A stretch of 64,000 nt of DNA from Streptomyces varsoviensis (GTDB lineage Bacteria; Actinomycetota; Actinomycetes; Streptomycetales; Streptomycetaceae), in the NCBI RefSeq assembly GCF_000718635.1, contig NZ_JOBF01000013.1, positions 1-64,000 on the forward strand, in the 5' to 3' direction. Made by a program: the position numbers and the translations under genes. This document shows, one piece after another, positions 42,507 to 51,089 of the stretch. The notes under the pieces were generated by a model that made no database searches, was not told where the DNA came from, and worked only from the letters and a program-made list of their open reading frames with translations. Position 1 is the stretch's first letter; the number at the start of each line of letters is the position of its first letter.

Positions 42507-44219
42507 GTGACGATCAGAATCCTCGCGGCCGTCGGCGACCCGGACATCGCCCGCGCCATCAGCGGGACCCTCGGCGGGCTCCCCGGCGTCGAACCCATGG
42601 CGCCCGCCGCCGACGCCGCCCGGCTCCTCGACGCCCTCGCGGCGCTCGCCGCCGTCGCCGTCGAGGAACTGCCCGAAGTCGTCCTCGTCCACGAACGGCT
42701 CGGGCCCGCCCCCGCCCTGGAGACCATCCGGGAGGTCGCGTTGCGCTTTCCCGCCGTCGGCGTCGTCCTCGTCACCGCCGACGCCGGGCCCGCCCTCTAC
42801 TCCGCCGCCATGGACGCCGGCGCGCGCGGCATCGCCGCGCTCCCCCTCGCGTACGACGAACTCGGCGCCCGCGTCCAGGCCGCCGCCCACTGGGCCGCGG
42901 GCGTCCGCCGCCACCTCGGCGGCGGCCCCGAGGCCGCGCCCGCCGGGCCCGGGGGGCGGCTCGTCGCGGTGATCGGCGCGAAGGGCGGCGTCGGCACCAC
43001 CGTCACGGCCGTACAGCTCGCCCTCGCCGCGCACGCGGGGGGCCGCGGCGTGGCCCTCGTCGACATGGACCTCCAGTCCGGCGACATCGCCTCCTACCTG
43101 GACGTCCAGTTCCGCCGCTCCATCGCCGACCTCGCCGGCATCAGCGACATCTCGCCGCGCGTCCTCCAGGACGCCGTCTTCCCGCACCCCACCGGGCTCG
43201 CCCTGCTGCTCGCGCCGGCGGAGGGGGAGCGCGGCGAGGAGATCGGCGACCTCGCCTCCCGGCAGATCATCGCCGCCCTGCGCGCCCGCTACGACCTCGT
43301 CGTCGTCGACTGCGGCACCCAGATCACCGCCGCGGGCGCCGCCGTCGTCGAAACCGCCGACCTCGCGCTCCTCGTCACCACACCGGACGTGATCTCCGTA
43401 CGCGCCGCCAAGCGCATGGTCCGGCTCTGGGACCGGCTCCAGATCCGCAAGGCCGAGGACACCACGACCGTCGTCAACCGCCACACCCGCGGCGCCGAGA
43501 TCCAGCCGCCGCTGGTCGCCCGCACCACCGGCACCCGCACCGCCCGCACCCCGATCCCCGCGGGCTACAAGGAGCTCCAGCCCGCCGTCGACTCCGGCCG
43601 GATGCAGGACCTGGACGCCAAGTCGGCCGTCAAACAGGCGCTGTGGACGCTGGCGGGCGAGCTGGGGCTGATCGAGTCGCCGGGCGGCGGCGGGCGCGGC
43701 GCGCGCGGCGGCAGCCACGCCGACCGCCCGTCCGTGACGGCCGGGCTGCGGCGCCGGCGGGCCATAGGGGCCGGCAGCGGCGGCGAGGGGACGGGCGCCG
43801 ACCAGCTCGCCCCGGTGCCCCCCAGTACCACCGGAAGGTTCCGCAAGCGCCTCGGCGGCGACCGGGGGCAGGTCGCCGTGGAGTTCGTCGGCGTGCTGCC
43901 GCTCATCCTGGTGGTCCTCGTCGTCGTCTGGCAGTGCGTCCTGGTCGGCTATACGTACTCGCTGGCCGGAAACGCGGCGGACAAGGGCGCGCGGGCCGGT
44001 GCCACGGGCGGCGCGGCGGCCTGCGCGGGCGCCGCCCGCCAGGACCTGCCCGGCGCCTGGTCCGCCGCGAACGTCGACTGCGGCCCGTCCGGCGGCATGG
44101 CGCGCGCCTCCGTGGACCTCAAGGTCCCCGCCCTCTTCCCGGGCGTCCTCGACTGGCCCTGGCCGGTGCGGGGCTCGGCGGCCGCGCCGAGGGAGGAGCC
44201 GCGGTATGGGGAGGGATGA
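42507..44219 (+). CDS. cpaE: CpaE-type ATPase fused to a TadE-like pseudopilin domain
   Basis: A 570-residue open frame with two parts. Residues 1-400 are CpaE: a receiver-like domain without obvious phospho-acceptor signature (VTIRILAAVGDPDIARAI...), then a ParA/MinD ATPase with Walker A GAKGGVGTT at 157-165, LVDMDLQSGDIASYLD and VVVDCGTQ. After a Gly/Arg/Ser linker comes a TadE-like segment (about 451-570): GDRGQVAVEFVGVLPLILVV, one TM helix and an outside tail, i.e. prepilin-like. I see no stop between. An internal GTG at 43734 could also give a separate TadE. Start GTG 42507 after AGGGGA. Confidence 0.82.
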   Translation: MTIRILAAVGDPDIARAISGTLGGLPGVEPMAPAADAARLLDALAALAAVAVEELPEVVLVHERLGPAPALETIREVALRFPAVGVVLVTADAGPALYSAAMDAGARGIAALPLAYDELGARVQAAAHWAAGVRRHLGGGPEAAPAGPGGRLVAVIGAKGGVGTTVTAVQLALAAHAGGRGVALVDMDLQSGDIASYLDVQFRRSIADLAGISDISPRVLQDAVFPHPTGLALLLAPAEGERGEEIGDLASRQIIAALRARYDLVVVDCGTQITAAGAAVVETADLALLVTTPDVISVRAAKRMVRLWDRLQIRKAEDTTTVVNRHTRGAEIQPPLVARTTGTRTARTPIPAGYKELQPAVDSGRMQDLDAKSAVKQALWTLAGELGLIESPGGGGRGARGGSHADRPSVTAGLRRRRAIGAGSGGEGTGADQLAPVPPSTTGRFRKRLGGDRGQVAVEFVGVLPLILVVLVVVWQCVLVGYTYSLAGNAADKGARAGATGGAAACAGAARQDLPGAWSAANVDCGPSGGMARASVDLKVPALFPGVLDWPWPVRGSAAAPREEPRYGEG

Positions 44220-44661
44220 GGGCAGCAAGAGGGGCAAGGGGGGCAAGGGGGGCAAGGGGGGCACGGCCCCGTACCGCCGGCGCGGCGGGGTCCGTGGCGA
44301 CCGCGGCTCCGCCGCCCTCGAATTCCTCGGGTTCCTGCCGCTCCTGCTCGTCATCGGGCTGGCCGCGATCCAACTGGGCCTGGCCGCGTTCGCCGCCCAG
44401 CAGGCCGGGAGCGCGGCGCGGGCCGCCGCCCGTACGGCCACGCTCGACGATGCCGCGATGTCGCCGGAGGGCGCGGGCAAGGCCGCCGTGAGCGGCTGGC
44501 TCGCGGGCCGTACGGACGTCGGCGCGGCGCCGTGCGACGGCGGCGGGCAGACGACCGGCAGCGCCACCGTCGAGATCCCCGCCGTCCTCCCCTTCGACGT
44601 CGGTTCGGCCACCCGCACCGCCACCATGCCATGCCCCGCGGACCCCAGGAGCACCCCATGA
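44206..44661 (+). CDS. TadE-like pilus assembly protein
   Basis: A 151-residue pseudopilin. Basic Lys/Gly repeat start (KRGKGGKGGKGG; 9-base DNA repeats), then GDRGSAALEFLGFLPLLLVIGLAAIQLGLAAF with the TadE-type Glu five residues after the putative cleavage glycine, and a small outside domain with two cysteines (CDGGG, MPCPAD). Its ATG lies inside the last codons of the previous gene, with GGGAGGAG upstream; its stop overlaps the cpaF start (ATGA). Confidence 0.85.
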   Translation: MGRDEGSKRGKGGKGGKGGTAPYRRRGGVRGDRGSAALEFLGFLPLLLVIGLAAIQLGLAAFAAQQAGSAARAAARTATLDDAAMSPEGAGKAAVSGWLAGRTDVGAAPCDGGGQTTGSATVEIPAVLPFDVGSATRTATMPCPADPRSTP

Positions 44662-46034
44662 GCCTACGGGCGCGGATCGCCGCCCCCGAAAGCCCCGCGG
44701 ACGGCCGGGAGTCGAGCCACCTCGTCCCCGTCTACCGCGCCAAACTCCTTGAGGAGATCGACCTCGCCGAGATGTCGTCGCTGGCGGCGGCCGAGCGGCG
44801 CGGCCGCCTGGAGCGCGTGCTCGGCCACATCATCAGCCGCGAGGGCCCGGTGCTGTCCACGGCCGAACGCGACCGGCTGATCCGGCGCGTCGTCGATGAG
44901 GCGCTTGGCCTCGGTGTCCTCGAACCGCTCCTCGAAGACCCCTCCATTACGGAGATCATGGTCAACGGGCCCGACCAGATCTACGTGGAACGGTCGGGGC
45001 GGGTCGAGCCGGTCCCCGTGCGGTTCGCCTCGCACGAACAGCTCATGCAGACCATCGAGCGCATCGTCTCCACCGTCAACCGCCGCGTGGACGAGTCCAA
45101 TCCGATGGTCGACGCCCGGCTGCCGTCCGGCGAGCGCGTCAACGTCATCATCCCGCCGCTCGCCCTCAACGGCGCCACCCTCACCATCCGGCGCTTCCCG
45201 CGCGCGTACACCCTGAACGAGCTGATCGGCATGGGCACGCTGGACCCGGCCATGGTGGCGCTGCTCGCCGCGCTCGTACGGGCCAAGTTCAACGTGGTCG
45301 TCTCCGGGCCGACGGGCTCCGGCAAGACCACCCTGCTCAACGCGCTCTCCGGGCTCATCCCCGAGGGCGAGCGCATCATCACCGTCGAGGACGCCGCCGA
45401 ACTCCAGCTCCAGCAGGCGCACGTCATCCGCCTCGAAGCGCGCCCGCCCAACGTCGAGGGCAACGGCCGCATCACCATCCGCGACCTCGTACGGAACTCC
45501 CTGCGCATGCGCCCCGACCGCATCATCGTCGGCGAGGTCCGTGGCGGCGAGACCCTTGACATGCTCCAGGCCATGTCCACCGGCCACGACGGGTCCCTCG
45601 CCACCGTGCACGCCAACAGCGCCGAGGACGCGCTGATGCGGCTCCAGACCCTGGCGTCGATGTCCGAGGTCAAGATCCCGTACGAGGCGCTTCAGGACCA
45701 GATCAACAGCGCCGTCGACTGCGTCGTCCAGCTCGCCCGCGCCGCCGACGGCTCGCGGCGGGTCAGCGAGATCGCCATCCTCGACTCGCACGGGCACGAG
45801 GAGTACCGCATCGCCACCGTCTGCCGCTTCGACGCCGAGCCGCTGGGCGCGGACCGGACCGTACGCGGCCGATTCGGCCACTACCCGCTCCCCGAGCGGG
45901 TGGCCCAGCGGCTGCGGCTGGCCGACGAGCCCGTGCCGCCCGGCTTCGGCGTCGCCGCGTTCCCCGCCGAGCTGCACACCCGGCAGGCGCGGCGGTCCGC
46001 CGCCCGAGCGGCGGACCACGGGAGCCGGCCATGA
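44658..46034 (+). CDS. cpaF: Tad secretion ATPase CpaF/TadA
   Basis: A 458-residue hexameric type II/IV secretion ATPase powering Flp pilus assembly. Walker A GPTGSGKT at 217-224, the Asp box ITVEDAAELQLQ, Walker B-like IIVGEVRGGETLDML with its Glu, and the His box GHDGSLATVHANS. The N-terminal domain (TEIMVNGPDQIYVERSG) is typical of CpaF. Coupled at both ends by ATGA overlaps. Confidence 0.95.
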   Translation: MSLRARIAAPESPADGRESSHLVPVYRAKLLEEIDLAEMSSLAAAERRGRLERVLGHIISREGPVLSTAERDRLIRRVVDEALGLGVLEPLLEDPSITEIMVNGPDQIYVERSGRVEPVPVRFASHEQLMQTIERIVSTVNRRVDESNPMVDARLPSGERVNVIIPPLALNGATLTIRRFPRAYTLNELIGMGTLDPAMVALLAALVRAKFNVVVSGPTGSGKTTLLNALSGLIPEGERIITVEDAAELQLQQAHVIRLEARPPNVEGNGRITIRDLVRNSLRMRPDRIIVGEVRGGETLDMLQAMSTGHDGSLATVHANSAEDALMRLQTLASMSEVKIPYEALQDQINSAVDCVVQLARAADGSRRVSEIAILDSHGHEEYRIATVCRFDAEPLGADRTVRGRFGHYPLPERVAQRLRLADEPVPPGFGVAAFPAELHTRQARRSAARAADHGSRP

Positions 46035-46978
46035 GCGATCTCGGCGGCCTCGCACGGCTGACGATCGGCGCCACCCTGGTCTGCTGCGCGCTGGCCGTCG
46101 CGGGCGTCCAGGCGTACGCGGCCGGCAAGGCCCAGCGCCGCGCGCTCGTCGACCGGCTCACCGAGACCCCGGCGCCGCCGCCCGCCGGCCGCGTACGGCG
46201 CTTCGCGGCGTTCGACCGGCGGCTGCGGGCCACGCGCGCGGGCCGCCGGCTGGCCCGCCGCCTCGCCTCGACCGGACTGGACGTGACACCCGGCGAGTTC
46301 ACCGTCTATACGGGGGCGGCGGCCGTCGGGCTGTGGCTGGTGGCCGCCGGGGCGCTCGCGCCGTTCTTCGGGCCGCTGGCGGCGGCCGTCGCCGTCTGGT
46401 CGGCCTTCGCGTTCCTCGGCTGGCAGCGGCGCAAGCGGATCGAGAAGTTCATCGGCCAGCTCCCCGAACTCGCCCGCATCCTCGCCAACGCCACCCAGGC
46501 CGGACTCGCGCTGCGCACGGCGCTCGGCATGGCCGCCGACGAGATGGAGGCCCCGGCCGCCGAGGAGCTGGCCCAGGTCTCCGACAAGCTCGCGATCGGG
46601 CACTCCATCGACGACGCGCTGGGCGAACTCGCCGAACGCCTGCCCTCCCGCGAACTGGTCGTCCTCGTCACCACGCTCGTCCTCGCCAACCGCGCGGGCG
46701 GCGCCGTCGTCAGCTCGCTGCGCAACCTCACGCAGACGCTGGAGGAGCGCAAGGAGACCCGGCGCGAGGTCCGCACCCAGCTCTCGCAGGTGACCGTGAC
46801 GGCGTACGTCGTGCCGCTGATGGGCATTTGCACGCTGCTGCTGATGGACCGGATCGCGCCCGGCTCGATCGACCGGATGACCGCGTCGTTCCTGGGCAAG
46901 GCGGCCGTCGTGGCCGCCTTCGGGCTGTACGGGCTCGGCTTCTTCCTCATCCGCCGCATGTCGAAGATCGACGTCTGA
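46031..46978 (+). CDS. tadB: TadB inner-membrane platform protein
   Basis: A 315-residue T2SS-F-type protein: TM spans near the N-terminus (about 4-25, 93-125) and C-terminus (about 255-312), with the F domain (LPELARILANATQAGLALRTALGMAADEM...TTLVLANRAGGAVVSSLRNLTQTLEERKETRREVRTQLSQV). Pairs with TadC as the membrane platform that CpaF turns. Starts within ATGA of cpaF. Confidence 0.92.
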   Translation: MSDLGGLARLTIGATLVCCALAVAGVQAYAAGKAQRRALVDRLTETPAPPPAGRVRRFAAFDRRLRATRAGRRLARRLASTGLDVTPGEFTVYTGAAAVGLWLVAAGALAPFFGPLAAAVAVWSAFAFLGWQRRKRIEKFIGQLPELARILANATQAGLALRTALGMAADEMEAPAAEELAQVSDKLAIGHSIDDALGELAERLPSRELVVLVTTLVLANRAGGAVVSSLRNLTQTLEERKETRREVRTQLSQVTVTAYVVPLMGICTLLLMDRIAPGSIDRMTASFLGKAAVVAAFGLYGLGFFLIRRMSKIDV

Positions 46979-46999
46979 CCCCGAGGAGGCGCCGCCCCC

Positions 47000-47887
47000 A
47001 TGGAACTCCTGCTGGCCCTGGTCATCGGCGCCTCCGTCGCGGGCATCTGCTACGGCATCGCGCTGTGCCGCAGCGAGGCGAAGCTCCCCGCCGACCTCGC
47101 CCTCGCGCTGGAGGTCGGCGCGACCCGTACGACGGCGGTCGGCTCCGCCGTGGACCGCCTCGGCATGCGGTACGCGCCGCTCGTGCTGCGGCTCATGGGG
47201 GCCAAGCGCATCGACCGGGTCCGGCGGCGCATCGACCGGGCGGGCAACCCCGGCGGCCTGACCGTCGACCGGTACGCGGCCCGGCGCGCCGTCTACGGCG
47301 CGCTCGGCTTCGGCGGCGCGCTGGTCATGCTCGTACGGGGCCAGCTCCTGCTGGCCCTGCTGCTGATCGCCTTCGGCCTCTTCTGGATCGAGGTCGGCAT
47401 CTGGGCGGCGGTGCGCGAGCGGCGGGACGCGATCGAACGGACGCTGCCCGACTTCCTCGACGTACTGGCGGTGGTGGTGAGCGCGGGGCTCGGTTTCCGC
47501 CAAGCTCTCGACCGGGTCTCCGAGAAATACGAGGGCCCCTGGGCCGACGAATTGCGCATCACCCTGCGCCAGATGGATCTCGGAGTGAGCCGCCGCGAGG
47601 CGTTCGAGGAGCTACGCAAACGCAATGACTCCGAACAAGTGGCCCAGTTCGTCACCGCCTTGCAGCAGGGCGAGGAACTGGGTTCACCGATCGTGGAGAC
47701 GCTCATCGGCATCTCCGCCGACATGCGCCGCACCGACGCCCAGCTCGCCCGCAGGCGCGCGGCACGGGCCGTGCCGCGCGCCACGATGGTCATCACGACC
47801 TTCATGGTCCCGGGCACGATGATCCTGCTCGTGGCGGGCTTCTTCCTGGGCTCGGGCATGGATTTCGGCTCCCTCACGGGGGATTGA
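47000..47887 (+). CDS. tadC: TadC inner-membrane platform protein
   Basis: A 295-residue T2SS-F-type protein following tadB by 21 bases. N-terminal span 1-21, a pair of spans around 95-135, the F domain (LPDFLDVLAVVVSAGLGFRQALDRVSEKY...QFVTALQQGEELGSPIVETLIGIS) and a final span (MVPGTMILLVAGFFLGSG). Last gene of the tight block before a 430-base gap. Confidence 0.92.
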   Translation: MELLLALVIGASVAGICYGIALCRSEAKLPADLALALEVGATRTTAVGSAVDRLGMRYAPLVLRLMGAKRIDRVRRRIDRAGNPGGLTVDRYAARRAVYGALGFGGALVMLVRGQLLLALLLIAFGLFWIEVGIWAAVRERRDAIERTLPDFLDVLAVVVSAGLGFRQALDRVSEKYEGPWADELRITLRQMDLGVSRREAFEELRKRNDSEQVAQFVTALQQGEELGSPIVETLIGISADMRRTDAQLARRRAARAVPRATMVITTFMVPGTMILLVAGFFLGSGMDFGSLTGD

Positions 47888-48323
47888 CCGCCGGCACCCA
47901 CCGAGAGGACCCCACATGCCGCCCCTCGCCCAGCCCCTCGTTCCGTCCCCGCCCCCACCCCGCCCCCGCACCCGTTCGACTTCGGCCGACTTACGCCAAG
48001 CACCTTCGCGTCTGCAACCTCATGTGGGACAGTCATGGCCCGAGAACCCCTCCACGGGCGTGGCTGAGCGGGGGTGAGACCGATGAGCCGCGAGATGCGT
48101 ACGAAACGCATGGGATCTGTGGTGTTTCAACTCCCCGAACGGGGAAGGCAATGGTGCCGGGTGCACTGTTCCGCGCCTGGTGTTTCGGCGTACTTTGCTC
48201 GTGTCACGAGCGCCACGACGAGCAGGACGAGTACGACGAGAACACACGCCGCGCACGCCGCGCACACCACGCGGACCGACTCGCCGGACCGGCCGAGGCG
48301 GCCCGGCCATGGAGGGGAACACG
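47888..48323. other. Leader region of the pilin gene
   Basis: Gap of 436 bases between tadC and flp. It holds a possible 53-residue ORF (47916-48077), a perfect dyad ATGCGT-ACGAA-ACGCAT (48095-48111), and a stretch with lower GC that could carry a separate strong promoter for pilin. No RNA family recognised. Confidence 0.6.
47916..48077 (+). CDS. Possible small ORF with a TTA codon upstream of flp
   Basis: A 53-codon frame ([19 protein letters not shown]...) starting at ATG after AGAGGA. It contains one TTA codon (in SADLRQA) and ends at TGA. Proline-rich, no similarity recognised; may be spurious or a regulatory leader. Confidence 0.25.
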   Translation: MPPLAQPLVPSPPPPRPRTRSTSADLRQAPSRLQPHVGQSWPENPSTGVAERG

Positions 48324-48548
48324 ATGGGCAAGCGCTTCTGGGGAGTCCGAACGATCCGCCGGGGAGCACGGGCGAACCGGGGCCCGCGCCCCACGGCCTG
48401 GCGCGGCGACCGGGGCCAGACGTCGATCGAGTACCTGGGGATCATCGCGGTGGTGGTGGCGATCATCCTGGTCCTGACGACGACGGATTTCGGCGGCATG
48501 ATCGCGAGTGCGATCTCGAACAAGATCTCCCAGGTCACCGGCATCTGA
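48324..48548 (+). CDS. flp: Flp/Fap-type prepilin
   Basis: A 74-residue pilin subunit. Basic leader (MGKRFWGVRTIRRGARANRG...WRGDRG), then QTSIEYLGIIAVVVAIILVL with the Glu at +5 after the Gly/Gln processing site and an aromatic at +6, and one TM/pilin helix, as in Tad pilins; short tail ending ISQVTGI. ATG 48324 has GGAGGGGAA upstream. The prepilin peptidase is 8 kb away in the same direction. Confidence 0.88.
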   Translation: MGKRFWGVRTIRRGARANRGPRPTAWRGDRGQTSIEYLGIIAVVVAIILVLTTTDFGGMIASAISNKISQVTGI

Positions 48549-49252
48549 CCGGGGCGCGCCCCGCGAGCTGGGCCAGGGGTGACGCCGGGCAGGCCATCCC
48601 CCTCTACATCACGGCCGTGGCCGCCCTCCTCTTCATCGCCCTGGCCTTCTTCGCCGTAGGCCAGGCGGGCGCCAGGAAGAACGGGGCGCAGACGGCGGCG
48701 GACGCCTCCGCTCTCGCCGCCGCCCAGGACTACCGGGACCAACTCCTCGACGGCTTCCTCAGGGACATCGCCGACGAGAGGGCCCGGGGCGCCTGGCTGA
48801 ACGGCAGGGGAGCCGACGGGCCTGGCGCGTGCGGCGCGGCGGGGGCCTTCGCTGCGAAGAACGACGCCGAGGTCGATGCATGCGATCCGCTCCCGGACTT
48901 CGCGTCCACGGCGTTCACGGTCGAGGTCACCTCCCGGGAATCCGTGGGCCGGTCGGTCGTGCCCGGCACGGAGAACCGCAAGGCCCACGCCAAGGCCAAG
49001 GCCGTTGTCGAGCCCCGCTGCGCCATCGCTCCCGAGACTCCTGGCAGGCCCACTCCTGACGCACCTGACGCTTCGGACGCGCCGGGCCGCGGGTCGGAGG
49101 GCCCGGGCGGTGGCCCCGAGGCAGGGGACAAGGACGACAAGAAGCCCCTCATCCAGCTCGTCTGCGACGGCCGCCCGTTGTCCATCGACCCGGAACAGCC
49201 CGTCCCCCTTCCCCGAGCCAAGGACTTGTTCACCGTCCGCCTCGCCACCTGA
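48545..49252 (+). CDS. TadE/TadG-like pseudopilin protein (start uncertain, CTG?)
   Basis: A protein of about 236 codons. The N-terminus (WARGDAGQAIPLYITAVAALLFIALAFFAVGQAGARKNGAQTAADASALAAAQ) is the TadG/TadE-like Flp-associated membrane start found in Streptomyces as pilus assembly protein; the rest is a secreted domain with cysteines and a Pro/Gly/Asp linker, ending near CDGRPLSIDPEQPVPL. In this frame no ATG, GTG or TTG occurs after 48074. A CTG at 48545-48547 overlaps the flp stop as CTGA, matching the coupling seen elsewhere, so I place the start there; a sequencing or frameshift problem is the alternative. Confidence 0.7.
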   Translation: MTGARPASWARGDAGQAIPLYITAVAALLFIALAFFAVGQAGARKNGAQTAADASALAAAQDYRDQLLDGFLRDIADERARGAWLNGRGADGPGACGAAGAFAAKNDAEVDACDPLPDFASTAFTVEVTSRESVGRSVVPGTENRKAHAKAKAVVEPRCAIAPETPGRPTPDAPDASDAPGRGSEGPGGGPEAGDKDDKKPLIQLVCDGRPLSIDPEQPVPLPRAKDLFTVRLAT

Positions 49253-49283
49253 CGGTCGACCGACGAGCGAAGGAACGCCACTC

Positions 49284-49862
49284 ATGAGCAATCGGCACAC
49301 GACGAAGGCCCTAAGGAGTGCGGCCGCGGTGGCGCTTACGGCCACGATGGCCATCGCTGTGACCGGCTGTGGCGGTGACAGCGGCGGACAGAAGTCCGAC
49401 AAGGGCGCGTCCAAGGAATCCACCGGCCCACGGGCCGACGGGGGCAAGAAACCGGCGGCTCAGTCGACCACGGCCATCGGCGAGATGAAAGGGCCGGACG
49501 GCATCGTCGTGACCCTCAACTCCGCCATTCGCGAGGACGGCGGATTCATCACGGTCAACGGCACGCTGACGAACCGCGGGAGCAAGGTGTTCAACGCCTA
49601 CGCGTGGCGCTCCAAGGAAACGGAGATGAGATCGCAGTCATCGATCTCCGGCGCCTCGCTCGTGGACGCCGCCGGAAAGAAGCGCTACCTCATCCTCCGC
49701 GACACGGACGGGGAATGCCTCTGCTCGACCGGGCTCTACGGCATCAAGCCCAACGAAAGCCGCCCCATCTTCGCCCAATTCCCGGCACCCCCGCAAAGCG
49801 TCACGCAAGTGGATTTCCAACTCCCCTCCATGCCCACCGTCAACATCAAAATCACCGGGTGA
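49284..49862 (+). CDS. Lipoprotein of the Tad locus
   Basis: A 192-residue predicted lipoprotein: signal sequence with lipobox AVTGC, acylated Cys29. The mature part is a disordered Gly/Ser/Lys linker then a beta-rich domain (GIVVTLNSAIREDGGFITVNGTLTNRGSKVFNAYAWRSKE...). I do not recognise the domain. Start ATG after AAGGAA, 31 bases behind the pseudopilin gene; followed 9 bases later by the OmpA-family gene, so co-transcribed. Confidence 0.85.
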   Translation: MSNRHTTKALRSAAAVALTATMAIAVTGCGGDSGGQKSDKGASKESTGPRADGGKKPAAQSTTAIGEMKGPDGIVVTLNSAIREDGGFITVNGTLTNRGSKVFNAYAWRSKETEMRSQSSISGASLVDAAGKKRYLILRDTDGECLCSTGLYGIKPNESRPIFAQFPAPPQSVTQVDFQLPSMPTVNIKITG

Positions 49863-49871
49863 GCCGTCCCC

Positions 49872-50501
49872 ATGACCACGCCCCGGAACTCCCGCCACGG
49901 CGCGCTCCTCGCCGCCGCCGTCCTCGCCGCCGCCTTCCTGGCCGTGTACGTGCCGCCGCCCGTCGCACAGGCCGACAGCGGCCCCGGAGTGCCGGCCGAC
50001 TCCAAGCCGCCGGTGAAGCTCGATGCCAACGACCCGGACCTCAAGATGCGCGCCGGCGCCAAGCTGGCTCCCGGGCGGGTGCTCGACATCAAGTCCGTGG
50101 TCGAGACCGACAACGGCGACGAGCGCCGCGAGGACACCAACGTCGATGTCACCTTCGCCCTGCAGGCCGAAGTCCTCTTCGCGAAGGACAGCGCCCGGCT
50201 CAGCGGCGAGGCCAACACCCGCATCCGGACCATCGCCGACGAGGTGAAGAAGCAGAACGCCACCACCCTCCGCGTCTTCGGCTTCACCGACAACCTCGGC
50301 TCCGCCGCCCACGGTCTTGTTCTGTCCAAGCAGCGCGCCGACGCGGTACAGCGCCGCCTCGCCGAATACCTGGGCTCGTCCTCCCTCTCCTACCAGATCC
50401 GCGGCTACGGCGAGGCATATCCCATCGCCGACAACTCCACCGAAGACGGCCGCAAGAAGAACCGCCGCGTAGAGGTCAGCTTCCCCCGCTCGAAGAGCTG
50501 A
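49872..50501 (+). CDS. OmpA-family peptidoglycan-binding protein
   Basis: A 209-residue secreted protein: signal peptide (about 1-35) and an OmpA_C domain at about 85-205 (VTFALQAEVLFAKDSARLSGEANTRIRTIADEV...LRVFGFTDNLGSAAHGLVLSKQRADAVQRRLAEYL...IRGYGEAYPIADNSTEDGRKKNRRVEV) with the Asp and Arg (FTDNLG, NRRVEV) that hold diaminopimelate. Likely anchors the pilus system to cell wall. Confidence 0.9.
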   Translation: MTTPRNSRHGALLAAAVLAAAFLAVYVPPPVAQADSGPGVPADSKPPVKLDANDPDLKMRAGAKLAPGRVLDIKSVVETDNGDERREDTNVDVTFALQAEVLFAKDSARLSGEANTRIRTIADEVKKQNATTLRVFGFTDNLGSAAHGLVLSKQRADAVQRRLAEYLGSSSLSYQIRGYGEAYPIADNSTEDGRKKNRRVEVSFPRSKS

Positions 50502-50519
50502 CCGCGATACCCCGCCCCG

Positions 50520-51089
50520 TCACTGGGGGCTCTGGGTCGCGCCCGGCGGGATCATGCAGGGGGAATTGATGCCGATGGCTATCTCCTGATAGCCGCCGTT
50601 CGTCTTCGCGGATTCGATGCCGATGAAGAACCCTTCCTTGGCCGGCCGAGCCTCCAGGATCATGCTCTGCTTGGGGGGTTTGTACGTTCGCTCGGTGGTG
50701 ATGGTGTAGCCCTGGTCCACCAGCGTCTTCCGTAGCTTCTTCGCCGCCTCGTTGTGCTGCTCCGGGGGGATCGTCACCCAGGCGCTGTACATCATCACGT
50801 ACCTGTCGTCGGTGGCCTCCTCGCCGTTCTTTCCCGTGCACCCGAGGAAACTGACGTCGGGCTGACGCGAGTTGACGGGCTTCCCGATCACTTTGGCGAG
50901 ACGCTTGGTGAAATCGCGCGCCCAGTCCTGAGCGTGCTCCTTGCTCATGCGCGGCAGCGGGTCGTTCTTGCCCTTTTCACCGGCTTCGGACATGCAGCCC
51001 CCTAGTGCGATAACGGTGAAAGCCGCTGCGGCAATCGCGCGGAACACTTTGAACATGCCACATCGGCCTGCGCGCTGCTGCGGCTTCAT
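50520..51089 (-). CDS. Lipoprotein, third gene of WXG/DUF1023 cassette
   Basis: A 189-residue predicted lipoprotein: signal sequence to LGG-Cys32 (IAAAAFTVIALGGC), then an acidic/basic domain with a conserved-looking Cys (FLGCTGKNGEEA) and YTITTERTYKPPKQSMILEA. ATG 51089 overlaps the hydrolase stop codon (ATGA), so it is translationally coupled; a second ATG lies 11 codons on. Composition is less GC-skewed than neighbours. May be an immunity protein or an envelope partner for the hydrolase. Confidence 0.82.
   Translation of the reverse strand: MKPQQRAGRCGMFKVFRAIAAAAFTVIALGGCMSEAGEKGKNDPLPRMSKEHAQDWARDFTKRLAKVIGKPVNSRQPDVSFLGCTGKNGEEATDDRYVMMYSAWVTIPPEQHNEAAKKLRKTLVDQGYTITTERTYKPPKQSMILEARPAKEGFFIGIESAKTNGGYQEIAIGINSPCMIPPGATQSPQ

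Noticed and set aside
48074..48544. Start of the TadG-like protein at GTG 48074
   Set aside because: The frame would run through the flp gene in another phase and its product there is low complexity; flp itself is clearly coding.
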